Shown here one piece after another: positions 18,003 to 26,777 of a DNA stretch of 64,000 bases. Every line of letters begins with the position of its first letter. Within the stretch, counting starts at the first letter, position 1. Under the pieces are notes generated by a model. It was not told the DNA's origin and did not search any database. It saw only the letters and a program-made list of their open reading frames with translations. The stretch is from Perlabentimonas sp041656735 (GTDB lineage Bacteria > Bacteroidota > Bacteroidia > Bacteroidales > Tenuifilaceae): NCBI GenBank assembly GCA_041656735.1, contig JBBACY010000016.1, forward strand, positions 4,264 through 68,263, given 5' to 3'. A program made the translations under genes and the position numbers.

Positions 18003-18590
18003 ATGGTTACCTCTAGAGAAAACGACTTAAACCTATCCGATGCCGTAATAGTTAGCGGGTGCATTGAGGGTAAGCAAAAGTTTCAGGAGATACTATACAG
18101 GCGGTACTTCTCTTATGCCATGTCAATTGGCATAAGGTATATGGCAAATCCCGACGATGCTATGGAGTTGGTTAATGATGGATTTCTGAAAGTGTTTACT
18201 AATTTGAAAAAGTACAACCCATCAAAGCCTTTTAAGGCGTGGCTTGCAAAAATTATGGTTAATACATCCATCGATTACTATAGACGGAACCTAAGGAATA
18301 CTAAAACCGTTCACCTTGATGCTGACATTGAGGAGGAAGGGGCAGCGCCTAATGTGATTGCGGAGATTAATGCCGACGATATTCTTCAGCTATTTGCCCA
18401 GCTACCCGCAACCTATCGCTACACATTTAATCTATATGAAGTTGAGGGTTACTCGCATGGAGAAATTGCCGAAATGATGAAAATTACAACCTCAACATCG
18501 CGCTCCAACTTATCACGAGCCAAGCAGATGTTGAAAGAATTATACAAACAACAGCTAAACGTTCAACCTTTTTGCCATGAAACCCTTTAG
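18003..18590 (+). CDS. ECF-type RNA polymerase sigma factor
   Basis: 195 residues. Sigma region 2 (YMANPDDAMELVNDGFLKVF, then KAWLAKIMVNTSIDYYRRN) is followed by a linker and region 4 with an HTH (LPATYRYTFNLYEVEGYSHG, EIAEMMKITTSTSRSNLSRA). It directs RNA polymerase to alternative promoters. The stop codon overlaps the start of the next gene by 14 bp, the standard arrangement of sigma and cognate anti-sigma. No FecR gene accompanies it; the partner has a different architecture. Not otherwise classifiable. Confidence 0.92.
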   Translation: MVTSRENDLNLSDAVIVSGCIEGKQKFQEILYRRYFSYAMSIGIRYMANPDDAMELVNDGFLKVFTNLKKYNPSKPFKAWLAKIMVNTSIDYYRRNLRNTKTVHLDADIEEEGAAPNVIAEINADDILQLFAQLPATYRYTFNLYEVEGYSHGEIAEMMKITTSTSRSNLSRAKQMLKELYKQQLNVQPFCHETL

Positions 18591-19863
18591 CGAAGAATTT
18601 GTAACTAAAGTAAAAGAAGTCTTTACTGACTATGATGCCAGCCATTTGGTTGATGCAGGGTGGAGTGCATACCAGCAAAAGCATGTTGCTCAAAATAAAT
18701 CGAGGGCACTGTGGTTAGCTATGGCAAGGGTGGCATCGGTAGCCTTGTTGCTATCGGTTGGAGTAGGGGTAACGTATTTTTTTGTATCAAGACAAAACCA
18801 AAGTAATAATACAGTTGAAGTTCTCGGCGAAACACAGCCTACATTAACCGAAGGTAAACCGCAAACACCTAATGATAAAATCAATCCAAGGTTAAGTAAG
18901 CCAGTTTTAGCACAGGATAAGGAAGATACCGACCTCGCAATCACGAAAACCAGTAAGCCGCAGCGTGAGGTCATTAAATCCATTTCGGAGCCCGTTGCAG
19001 TGGCTAGTGTTACAAGCCGTCAACATAAAAATTTGGTTGCCGATAGTATCCAGCAGGATAGCACCCATATTCAGCACATCAATTCGAAAACACAGGTAGA
19101 CACAGTTAGTATAGTAAGTTTAAAAGAATACGATATTTTAATAGCAGGACAGCCAGTTGAATTTGAAACTGGCAAAACACCAGCGGCAGACAAGAAACTC
19201 AGCCTGTATGCAGGTATCTCGGGTATGATTGCCAAAGTTGAGCATCTTATATCCGACGCACCTGGTGTTTCGGTAGGGTTTTACGCAAAGCAAAAACTAG
19301 CTCAAAACATATCCCTTCAAACAGGAATTGCCGTTTGTAGGCAAGATTATAGTTTTCAGCCTATTGGCTATAGTGGTAGCGATTATATGGGCGAATCGTT
19401 GTTCACATCATTAGACCAGAATAATCTCGAAAGCGCAACTTCGACTGATAATCGTATGGAGATACTGTCCATAGAAATTCCCCTCAATGTTGTGTTCACC
19501 ATTCGCAAAACGCCGAAATCGCATTTTTATATCACCACAGGAGCCTCATCCCTTGTTTTTCTCGACCAAAAGTTTTCCGAAACGGTAAGCTATCCTTATA
19601 CAACTGAATTTTACAATCCCCAAACAGGCATCACTCAAACTGAGGCTCATTTCAAGCAGTTTAAGGCCGAAGATTCATACAATGCTTTTAGTAAAGTCAA
19701 TCTGTTCGGACTCTTTAACCTCATGGTTGGGTATAGTTTTCCATTAACCCAAGGTTCGTTGGTTAGCGTTGAACCCTTTTTGCAACTTCCCATAACCGAC
19801 ATAACAAGCAACAACATAAATTTGAGCTTCGGTGGTATTTCGCTGAAAGTTCAAATAAGGTAG
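18577..19863 (+). CDS. Putative anti-sigma / outer-membrane beta-barrel hybrid protein
   Basis: 428 residues. A short cytoplasmic N-terminus (1-48, amphipathic, VTKVKEVFTDYDASHLVDAG) is followed by one hydrophobic segment at about 49-70 (MARVASVALLLSVGVGVTYF). Then comes a Pro/Lys/Gln/Ser-rich linker to ~200, and a C-terminal region resembling a PorT-like barrel (KKLSLYAGISGMIAKVEHLI, VSVGFYAKQKLAQNISLQTG, YSFPLTQGSLVSVEPFLQLP, INLSFGGISLKVQIR). Overlap with the sigma gene implies it is the cognate regulator: the N-terminus would hold the sigma factor at the inner membrane. Whether the C-terminal part reaches the outer membrane or stays periplasmic cannot be told from sequence. Confidence 0.7.
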   Translation: MKPFSEEFVTKVKEVFTDYDASHLVDAGWSAYQQKHVAQNKSRALWLAMARVASVALLLSVGVGVTYFFVSRQNQSNNTVEVLGETQPTLTEGKPQTPNDKINPRLSKPVLAQDKEDTDLAITKTSKPQREVIKSISEPVAVASVTSRQHKNLVADSIQQDSTHIQHINSKTQVDTVSIVSLKEYDILIAGQPVEFETGKTPAADKKLSLYAGISGMIAKVEHLISDAPGVSVGFYAKQKLAQNISLQTGIAVCRQDYSFQPIGYSGSDYMGESLFTSLDQNNLESATSTDNRMEILSIEIPLNVVFTIRKTPKSHFYITTGASSLVFLDQKFSETVSYPYTTEFYNPQTGITQTEAHFKQFKAEDSYNAFSKVNLFGLFNLMVGYSFPLTQGSLVSVEPFLQLPITDITSNNINLSFGGISLKVQIR

Positions 19864-19976
19864 TATTTGGCTAACTAATTGTGCCAAATAACTATCTGTA
19901 TTTTCTCTAGGGTAGAGAAGAATCCCCAAACTTATAACCAAAAATATGCGCATTGTATTAGAATTCAGCGAAATGT

Positions 19977-20007
19977 TTTGTGTTGATAAGATTTTTTTAT
20001 AATTTTG
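19977..20007 (+). promoter_or_regulatory. Promoter of rimP-nusA-infB
   Basis: TTTG at 19977-19980, 19-nt spacer, TAATTTTG at 20000-20007: exact match to the Bacteroidota -33/-7 consensus. Start of transcription is expected around 20013, at the base of the leader hairpin. Confidence 0.8.
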
Positions 20008-20009
20008 CC

Positions 20010-20071
20010 CTGTCATACCGCAGACGTAGCAGGGGGCTTTAGTCCCCTGTTTTGGTATAATAAACTGACAG
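20010..20071 (+). promoter_or_regulatory. Structured 5' leader of rimP
   Basis: Three nested pairings: CTGTCA (20010-20015) with TGACAG (20066-20071), TACC (20016-20019) with GGTA (20054-20057), and CAGGGG (20030-20035) with CCCCTG (20044-20049) around a GCTTTAGT loop. The outermost strand directly abuts the ATG at 20072, so folding would cover the initiation region. The predicted transcript starts within the first paired bases. A cis-regulatory role is inferred, not shown. Confidence 0.55.
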
Positions 20072-20539
20072 ATGATTACAAATATTGAAATAGAAGACAT
20101 TGTATTGCAGCAACTTAACTCTGAAACAGAGTTCCTTGTTGACGTTTCAGTTTCGGCGGCGAACCAAATAAAAGTTCAGCTTGATGGGGATCAAGGGATA
20201 ACCATTGAGCGCTGTGTTGAGGTAAGTAAGGCCATTGAGCAAAGCTTTGACCGTGAGGTACAAGACTTCGAACTTGAGGTTTCTTCGGCAGGCCTTTCCG
20301 AATCGTTAAGATTGCCAAGGCAGTATAAAAAGAACTTAGGGCATAGCCTCGACGTGATTAAAGTTGATGGACAGAAAGTTAGAGGCCTTTTGGTAAATGT
20401 TACCGATAGTAATTTTACCCTTGAGGTTGAGAGTATGGTTAAGGCAGAAGGGAAAAAGCGAAAACAAAAATTTGTAGAAGAGGTATCCCTACCTTACACC
20501 GATGTAAAAAGCGCCCTAGTGGTAATTTCGTTTCGATAA
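20072..20539 (+). CDS. rimP: Ribosome maturation factor RimP
   Basis: 155 residues; needed for maturation of the 30S subunit. The N-terminal alpha/beta domain includes ITIERCVEVSKAIEQSFDRE and the conserved DFELEVSSAGLSESLRLPRQ; the C-terminal SH3-like beta barrel runs KKNLGHSLDVIKVDG to DVKSALVVISF. First gene of the rimP-nusA-infB unit, 24 bp upstream of nusA, an arrangement conserved across bacteria. Expression may be affected by the hairpin that reaches its start codon. Confidence 0.93.
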   Translation: MITNIEIEDIVLQQLNSETEFLVDVSVSAANQIKVQLDGDQGITIERCVEVSKAIEQSFDREVQDFELEVSSAGLSESLRLPRQYKKNLGHSLDVIKVDGQKVRGLLVNVTDSNFTLEVESMVKAEGKKRKQKFVEEVSLPYTDVKSALVVISFR

Positions 20540-20563
20540 GATATTTAAAATACTAAAAAGCAG

Positions 20564-21802
20564 ATGAGTACTATTAATTTAACCGATACTTTCGCGGAGT
20601 TTAAAGAGCTTAAAAGCATCGATAGACCAACTATGATGAGCGTTCTAGAAGACGTTTTTCGTAGTATGATTATAAAAATGTACGGCTCCGACGATAACTA
20701 TGATATCATCATCAATATTGACAAAGGGGACTTTGAAATATGGAGAAACCGTGAGGTAGTTGCTGACGGTGAGATAGAGGATTCAAATAGGCAGATATCA
20801 CTAGCCGATGCCAAAAAAATTGACGATGACTATGAGGTGGGCGAAGAGGTTACCGATGAGGTGAAACTTGCCGATTTTGGTCGCCGAGCAATTTTAGCGC
20901 TTAGGCAAAACCTTACCGCTCGTATACTTGAGCTCGAAAAAAACAATCTGTACCTAAAGTATAAAGATCGGATTGGCGAAATTATTACCGGTGAAGTTTA
21001 CCAGGTTTGGAAAAAGGAGATTCTTATTCTCGACGATGAGGGCAATGAACTCATTATGCCCAAGATGGAACAAATCCCTTCCGATTTTTTCCGCAAGGGC
21101 GATACCATCCGTGCAGTTGTGGTAAGGGTTGAAATGCGAAATAATACCCCAATCATTGTACTATCTCGAACATCGCCTGCTTTTCTCGAACGCCTTTTCG
21201 AACTTGAGGTACCCGAAATTTTCGATGGTTTAATAACCATAAAAAATATTGTACGCATACCCGGCGAGCGGGCTAAAGTTGCTGTCGAGTCGTACGATGA
21301 GCGTGTAGACCCCGTTGGTGCATGTGTTGGTATGAAGGGAAGTAGAATACACGGTATTGTGCGCGAACTGCGTAACGAAAATATTGATGTTATTAACTTT
21401 ACCAATAATATTCAGCTATATATAACCCGAGCACTTAGCCCGGCTAAAATCATCTCAATAAAAATTGACGAAAGAAACAAACGGGCCGAAGTGTTTTTGC
21501 AGCCCGAAGAAGTTTCGCTGGCAATTGGTAAGGGTGGTTTTAATATTAAACTGGCAGGCCAACTTACTGGCTATGAAATCGATGTGTTCCGTGAAACCGA
21601 CGTTCAAGACGAAGAGGATGTTAACCTCGACGAATTTGTTGACGAAATTGACAGTTGGATTATCGATGTACTTAAAGGCATTGGCTGCGATACAGCCAAA
21701 AGCGTTCTTGAAATACCATACGATGAGCTGATTAAAAGGACCGACTTAGAAGAGGAAACAGTTAAAGAAATTCTGAGTATTTTTAAATCGGAATTTGAAT
21801 AG
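20564..21802 (+). CDS. nusA: Transcription termination/antitermination factor NusA
   Basis: 412 residues. The N-terminal RNA-polymerase-binding domain (~1-130) is followed by an S1 domain (YKDRIGEIITGEVYQVWKKE), then KH1 and KH2 (RVDPVGACVGMKGSRIHGIV; LSPAKIISIKIDE to LAIGKGGFNIKLAGQLTGYE). The short C-terminus has a single helix-hairpin-like tail (VLKGIGCDTAKSVLEIPYDE). It modulates pausing, hairpin termination and antitermination. The absence of the long C-terminal acidic repeats of E. coli NusA is normal for Bacteroidota. Middle gene of the operon, 53 bp before infB. Confidence 0.95.
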   Translation: MSTINLTDTFAEFKELKSIDRPTMMSVLEDVFRSMIIKMYGSDDNYDIIINIDKGDFEIWRNREVVADGEIEDSNRQISLADAKKIDDDYEVGEEVTDEVKLADFGRRAILALRQNLTARILELEKNNLYLKYKDRIGEIITGEVYQVWKKEILILDDEGNELIMPKMEQIPSDFFRKGDTIRAVVVRVEMRNNTPIIVLSRTSPAFLERLFELEVPEIFDGLITIKNIVRIPGERAKVAVESYDERVDPVGACVGMKGSRIHGIVRELRNENIDVINFTNNIQLYITRALSPAKIISIKIDERNKRAEVFLQPEEVSLAIGKGGFNIKLAGQLTGYEIDVFRETDVQDEEDVNLDEFVDEIDSWIIDVLKGIGCDTAKSVLEIPYDELIKRTDLEEETVKEILSIFKSEFE

Positions 21803-21855
21803 TATTGGCTTTAGCTTAGATTTGCAACAATTTTCAAAACCTGGATTAACATAAT

Positions 21856-24798
21856 ATGACAAACGTCGAAAAAACAATAAGATTAAGTAAGTTGGCAAGG
21901 GATTTTAACGTTGGTATTTCTACGTTAGTGGAATTCCTAGGCAAAAAGGGGCACAAAATTGAAAGTAACCCCAACACTAAGGTAGACGCCAGCCTATACC
22001 AACTCCTTGCAAAAGAGTATGGTGCTGAGATGAACCTGAAGAAAGAATCACAAAAAGTGAGCCTCAGTAATCTACGCGATAAAAAGGAATCAGTTTCTAT
22101 TGACGATATAGAAGCCAATACCCCTAGCGAAGAAGACATTGAGCCAGTTGACGACGAAGTTGTTATAAAAAACATTGCTCCAGAAAAAGAAATTTATCAA
22201 ACCGAGAAACCTCAAATTAAACTTAAGGTTAAAGGGAAGATTGATTTAGAAAAAGAGGAGAAAGCTAAAACTCCAGAACCAACAAAACCAGTCGAACCCC
22301 AGAAGGAAGTTGAGAAGGCGCCTGAGCAGCCAAAGAAAAAGGAAGAGCCCAAAATTGAGCATATAAAAACCAAAACACAGCAGCTTGAGCAGCCTAAAGT
22401 TGTAGGTAAGGTTGATGTTAGCGAAATCGGAAAACGAAAGCCTATTAAAAAGGATAAGCCTGCACAAACACCTCCAGAGGCTAAACCAAAAGTACAGAAG
22501 CAAAAAGCTGCAACACCCGATAAAAAAGAAGCACAACCCATAGATAGCAAGAAAACCCAACCAACTTTAAAAACCGAGGGAGAGACCCCGGTTGCTGCTC
22601 CCAAAGAAGCTCCGGAGTTTTATCGTTCGGAGGTTGAGAAACTTGCAGGGCCTACCGTTGTTGGCAAAATTGACCTTGCCAGTATGGAGCCAAAGAAAAA
22701 AACTCCTGCAGCTGCAGCTGCTTCCGATAATGCTAAGGCGAAAAAGAAACGCCGTAAGCGTATCAGAAAGGACGTACCCAAGGTTACTGTAGCATCTGGT
22801 GATAAGAAAACAGGAACTGCACCTAAATTAACAACAGCTTCAGGTGGTGCTTCAACCCTTAAGAAAAAGAAGAAAAAAGTATTACATCAGGAGGTTAGTG
22901 AAGAGGATGTACAAAAGCAGATTAAGGAAACTCTGGCTCGCCTAACCAGCAAGGGAGGACGATCCAAAGGTGCAAAGTACCGTAGAGAGAAACGTGACCT
23001 TATGAGCGTACGCCAGCAAGAAGAAATTGAGCGCGAAATTAAAGATAAGCAGACTCTTCAGGTTACCGAGTTTGTTTCGGCAAACGAGTTGGCAAACATG
23101 ATTGATGTTTCGCCCACCAAGGTAATTGAGGTTTGTATGAACCTAGGGCTTATGGTTTCAATAAACCAACGCCTAGATGCTGAAACAATGGCGCTTGTTG
23201 CCGATGAGTTTGGTTACAAGGTTGAGTTTGTTAGCATTGACCTACAAGAAGCAATTGGTGTTGAGGAGGATAAGCCGGAAGACTTAAAACCTCGGGCTCC
23301 AATTATTACAGTTATGGGCCACGTTGACCACGGTAAAACCTCACTACTTGACTTTATTCGTAGCGCCAATGTTATTACAGGAGAGGCCGGTGGAATTACA
23401 CAGCATATTGGAGCCTACTCTGTAGAACTACGTGAAGGCAAGCAGATTACATTCCTAGATACTCCTGGTCACGAGGCATTTACTGCAATGCGTGCAAGGG
23501 GAGCAAAAATTACCGATGTGGCTATTATTGTAGTAGCTGCCGATGATAATGTGATGCCTCAAACCATAGAGGCTATTAACCACGCAAGCGCAGCTGGCGT
23601 ACCAATTGTTTTTGCAATTAATAAGGTTGATAAGCCCAATGCAAACCCAGAAAAGATAAAGGAGTCTCTGGCTAATATGAACTACCAGGTTGAGGAGTGG
23701 GGTGGAAAATACCAAAGTCAGGATATTTCAGCTAAAACAGGATTAAATATCGACAAGCTGCTCGATAAGGTTTTACTCGAAGCCGAACTTCTTGATTTAA
23801 AGGCGAATCCATCTAAAAAAGCCGTTGGTACTATTATTGAATCGTCGCTCGATAAGGGACGAGGATATACAGCAACTGTTTTGGTAGAGGCAGGAACGCT
23901 GCGACAGGGCGATATTATGATTGCAGGAACATATTTTGGTCGCGTAAAGGCAATGTTTAACGAGCGAGGAAAGCGTATTGATGAGGTTGGACCATCAACC
24001 CCAGTGCAGGTTATCGGTCTTAACGGAGCCCCACTGGCAGGTGACTATTTTAACCTAATGGATACCGACAAGGAAGCTAAAGATATTGCAAACAGACGTG
24101 AGCAATTGCAGCGTATGCAAGGAATTAGGTCGCAAAAGCATATTACTTTAGATGAAATTGGACGCCGTATTGCCATAGGTAACTTCCAGGAGCTAAATAT
24201 TGTGCTTAAGGGAGACGTTGACGGTTCAATCGAAGCGCTATCCGACTCTCTAATAGATTTATCAACCGAGCAAATACAAGTTAATGTTATACATAAGGCT
24301 GTTGGTCAGATTTCTGAATCCGATATCCTACTGGCTGCTGCCTCTAACGCCATCGTTATAGGTTTCCAGGTGCGCCCATCATTGAGTGCGCGTAGGCTAG
24401 CCGAGAAAGAAGAGATTGACGTAAGAAAGTATTCAATTATTTACGATGCCATTAACGAGGTTAAGGCTGCAATGGAAGGAATGCTTGCCCCTGAAATTAA
24501 AGAGGAAATTCTCGGAACTGCAGAGGTTCTAGAATCATTCAAAATAACTAAAGTGGGTACCATTGCAGGTTGTATAGTTCGCGAAGGTAAAGTTTTGCGT
24601 AACGCAAAATGCCGATTAATACGTGATGGAATTGTTGTTTACACCGGCGATTTAGGCTCGTTAAAACGTTTCAAAGATGATGCTCGAGAGGTTGCTCACG
24701 GATTTGAGTGCGGATTAAACATCAACAACTTTAACGATATAAAGGTGGGCGATATAATTGAATCATTCCAAGAGGTTGAAGTGAAAAGGAAGCTATAG
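21856..24798 (+). CDS. infB: Translation initiation factor IF-2
   Basis: 980 residues. IF-2N-like start (MTNVEKTIRLSKLARDFNVG), then a long Lys/Glu/Pro/Ala-rich disordered region (~80-370) with repeated VVGK(V/I)D motifs. A second IF-2N domain precedes the GTPase domain: G1 GHVDHGKT at about residue 487, G3 DTPGH, G4 NKVDKP. The C-terminal domains bind initiator tRNA (HGFECGLNINNFNDIKVGD). It delivers fMet-tRNA to the 30S subunit. Length is typical for the phylum. Last gene of the operon before a terminator. Confidence 0.96.
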   Translation: MTNVEKTIRLSKLARDFNVGISTLVEFLGKKGHKIESNPNTKVDASLYQLLAKEYGAEMNLKKESQKVSLSNLRDKKESVSIDDIEANTPSEEDIEPVDDEVVIKNIAPEKEIYQTEKPQIKLKVKGKIDLEKEEKAKTPEPTKPVEPQKEVEKAPEQPKKKEEPKIEHIKTKTQQLEQPKVVGKVDVSEIGKRKPIKKDKPAQTPPEAKPKVQKQKAATPDKKEAQPIDSKKTQPTLKTEGETPVAAPKEAPEFYRSEVEKLAGPTVVGKIDLASMEPKKKTPAAAAASDNAKAKKKRRKRIRKDVPKVTVASGDKKTGTAPKLTTASGGASTLKKKKKKVLHQEVSEEDVQKQIKETLARLTSKGGRSKGAKYRREKRDLMSVRQQEEIEREIKDKQTLQVTEFVSANELANMIDVSPTKVIEVCMNLGLMVSINQRLDAETMALVADEFGYKVEFVSIDLQEAIGVEEDKPEDLKPRAPIITVMGHVDHGKTSLLDFIRSANVITGEAGGITQHIGAYSVELREGKQITFLDTPGHEAFTAMRARGAKITDVAIIVVAADDNVMPQTIEAINHASAAGVPIVFAINKVDKPNANPEKIKESLANMNYQVEEWGGKYQSQDISAKTGLNIDKLLDKVLLEAELLDLKANPSKKAVGTIIESSLDKGRGYTATVLVEAGTLRQGDIMIAGTYFGRVKAMFNERGKRIDEVGPSTPVQVIGLNGAPLAGDYFNLMDTDKEAKDIANRREQLQRMQGIRSQKHITLDEIGRRIAIGNFQELNIVLKGDVDGSIEALSDSLIDLSTEQIQVNVIHKAVGQISESDILLAAASNAIVIGFQVRPSLSARRLAEKEEIDVRKYSIIYDAINEVKAAMEGMLAPEIKEEILGTAEVLESFKITKVGTIAGCIVREGKVLRNAKCRLIRDGIVVYTGDLGSLKRFKDDAREVAHGFECGLNINNFNDIKVGDIIESFQEVEVKRKL

Positions 24799-24817
24799 CC
24801 ATACAAGGGTCATAAGG

Positions 24818-24840
24818 AGGGGCGCATTGCCCCTTTTTTT
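24818..24840 (+). terminator. Terminator of rimP-nusA-infB
   Basis: GGGGC at 24819-24823, loop GCATT, GCCCC at 24829-24833, then seven T residues; 20 bp after infB. Confidence 0.88.
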
Positions 24841-24887
24841 ATACTGCTCCGTTTTACAACCTTCTTCCAAAAATTCTTAATTTTAAA

Positions 24888-24895
24888 TATCTTTG
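24888..24895 (+). promoter_or_regulatory. -7 element of lepA promoter
   Basis: TATCTTTG matches TAnnTTTG and lies 20 bp before the lepA ATG. The -33 box is not convincing (CTTC at about the right spacing). Together with the preceding terminator it makes lepA a separate unit. Confidence 0.55.
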
Positions 24896-24915
24896 CGCTT
24901 CAAATAGAACAGAAA

Positions 24916-26703
24916 ATGAATAACATCAGGAACTTTTGCATAATTGCGCATATTGATCACGGAAAGAGTACTCTAGCCGATAGGCTTCTTGAGGCTACTA
25001 ACACCCTTACCGAAAAGGAGAAACACGCACAGGTTCTCGATAGTATGGAGCTAGAGAAGGAGAAAGGAATTACCATAAAGAGCCACGCCATTCAAATGGA
25101 CTACGTACTTAATGGTGAAAAATATGTGCTAAACTTAATTGATACCCCTGGCCACGTCGATTTTTCATATGAGGTTTCACGTGCCATAGCCGCTTGCGAG
25201 GGTGCGTTGCTTATTGTTGATGCAACACAGGGTATTCAGGCTCAAACCATATCTAATCTGTATTTAGCCATAGAAAACGACCTGGAGATAATACCCGTGG
25301 TTAATAAAATTGATATGGATTCAGCAATGGTCGAAGAGGTAAAGGACCAGATAGTTGAACTTATTGGCTGCAAGCGAGACGATATTATTTCTACCAGCGC
25401 AAAAACTGGTATGGGAGTCGAATTGGTTCTCGAAACAATTGTTGAAAAAATTCCTGCCCCAAAGGGCGACCCCGAAGCCCCTTTGCAAGCACTTATATTC
25501 GACTCAGTTTTTAACTCTTTTCGTGGAATTATAGCCTACTTTAAGGTGATTAACGGGACCATACGTACTGGCGAGAGGGTTAAGTTTTTTAATACGAACC
25601 AGCAGTACAATGCCGATGAGGTAGGGATTTTACGTATAAAAATGGAGCCAAGGAAAGCTGTTAGTGCTGGCGATGTTGGATACATAATATCGGGTATTAA
25701 AAACTCTGCCGAGGTAAAGGTTGGTGATACAATTACACACGTTGATCGCCCTTGCGCCAAGGGTATTGCAGGTTTTGAAGATGTTAAACCTATGGTTTTC
25801 GCAGGTTTATACCCTGTCGAGTCTGATGATTATGAGGATCTTAGAGCCTCACTTGATAAGCTTAAACTAAATGATGCATCTCTCACCTACGAGCCCGAAA
25901 GCTCATTGGCATTAGGGTTTGGTTTTCGTTGTGGCTTTCTAGGCCTATTACATATGGAAATTGTTCAGGAGCGTTTGTACCGTGAGTTTGATATCGACGT
26001 TATAACCACAGTACCCAACGTATCCTATAAAGTGTATACTACCAAAGACGAATTAATAGAAATACACAACCCTAGCGGTTTACCTGCTCCAAACTATATC
26101 GACCGTATAGAGGAACCAACAATTAAGGCTCAAATTATAACCAATAGTGATTCGCTTGGGGTAGTTATGAAACTTTGTGTTGATAAGCGGGCAGAGCTGA
26201 AAAGCCAGGTGTTTTTAACTACAAACCGAATCGAGTTGTCTTTTGTAATGCCTCTTTCAGAAATTGTTTTCGACTTTTACGACAAGCTTAAGTCAATATC
26301 CAGAGGCTACGCATCGCTCGACTATCAAATGTATGGATATCAGGTTGCAAAACTTGTTAGGCTCGATACGCTTCTTAATGGTGAAATGGTTGATGCCCTG
26401 TCAACGCTTATTCATCATGATTATGCTTACCCATTTGGTCGTAGGATGTGCGAAAAGTTAAAGGAGCTTATACCTCGTCAGCAGTTTGATATTGCTATTC
26501 AGGCGGCAATAGGTACAAAGGTAATTGCCCGCGAAACCGTTAAGGCGTTACGTAAGGATGTTACTGCAAAATGCTATGGAGGCGATATTTCGCGAAAACG
26601 CAAACTTCTTGAAAAGCAAAAGAAAGGTAAGAAGAGGATGAGGCAAGTTGGCAACGTTGAGGTTCCTCAGGAAGCTTTTTTAGCAGTCCTTAAAATGGAT
26701 TAA
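24916..26703 (+). CDS. lepA: Elongation factor 4 (LepA) GTPase
   Basis: 595 residues; a ribosome-associated GTPase that acts on stalled or mis-translocated ribosomes and in 30S biogenesis. G1 AHIDHGKSTLADRLL, G2 region EKEKGITIKS, G3 DTPGHVDFSYEV, G4 NKID, followed by EF-G-like domains II, III and V, and the LepA-specific C-terminal domain (RQQFDIAIQAAIGTKVIARE, TAKCYGGDISRKRKLLEKQK). The 60-bp region upstream has a -7 element; a strong terminator follows. Nothing unusual. Confidence 0.96.
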   Translation: MNNIRNFCIIAHIDHGKSTLADRLLEATNTLTEKEKHAQVLDSMELEKEKGITIKSHAIQMDYVLNGEKYVLNLIDTPGHVDFSYEVSRAIAACEGALLIVDATQGIQAQTISNLYLAIENDLEIIPVVNKIDMDSAMVEEVKDQIVELIGCKRDDIISTSAKTGMGVELVLETIVEKIPAPKGDPEAPLQALIFDSVFNSFRGIIAYFKVINGTIRTGERVKFFNTNQQYNADEVGILRIKMEPRKAVSAGDVGYIISGIKNSAEVKVGDTITHVDRPCAKGIAGFEDVKPMVFAGLYPVESDDYEDLRASLDKLKLNDASLTYEPESSLALGFGFRCGFLGLLHMEIVQERLYREFDIDVITTVPNVSYKVYTTKDELIEIHNPSGLPAPNYIDRIEEPTIKAQIITNSDSLGVVMKLCVDKRAELKSQVFLTTNRIELSFVMPLSEIVFDFYDKLKSISRGYASLDYQMYGYQVAKLVRLDTLLNGEMVDALSTLIHHDYAYPFGRRMCEKLKELIPRQQFDIAIQAAIGTKVIARETVKALRKDVTAKCYGGDISRKRKLLEKQKKGKKRMRQVGNVEVPQEAFLAVLKMD

Positions 26704-26717
26704 ACTTTTTACCACAC

Positions 26718-26757
26718 AAAAACGGGCTTTGAACATTTAGTTCAAAGCCCGTTTTTT
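26718..26757. terminator. Bidirectional terminator, lepA / GH16-like gene
   Basis: ACGGGCTTTGAAC pairs with GTTCAAAGCCCGT around a 5-nt loop, flanked by A and T runs on both sides. Placed between convergent genes, so it works on both strands. Confidence 0.9.
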
Positions 26758-26777
26758 GATTTAGGAAAACCTAAACT

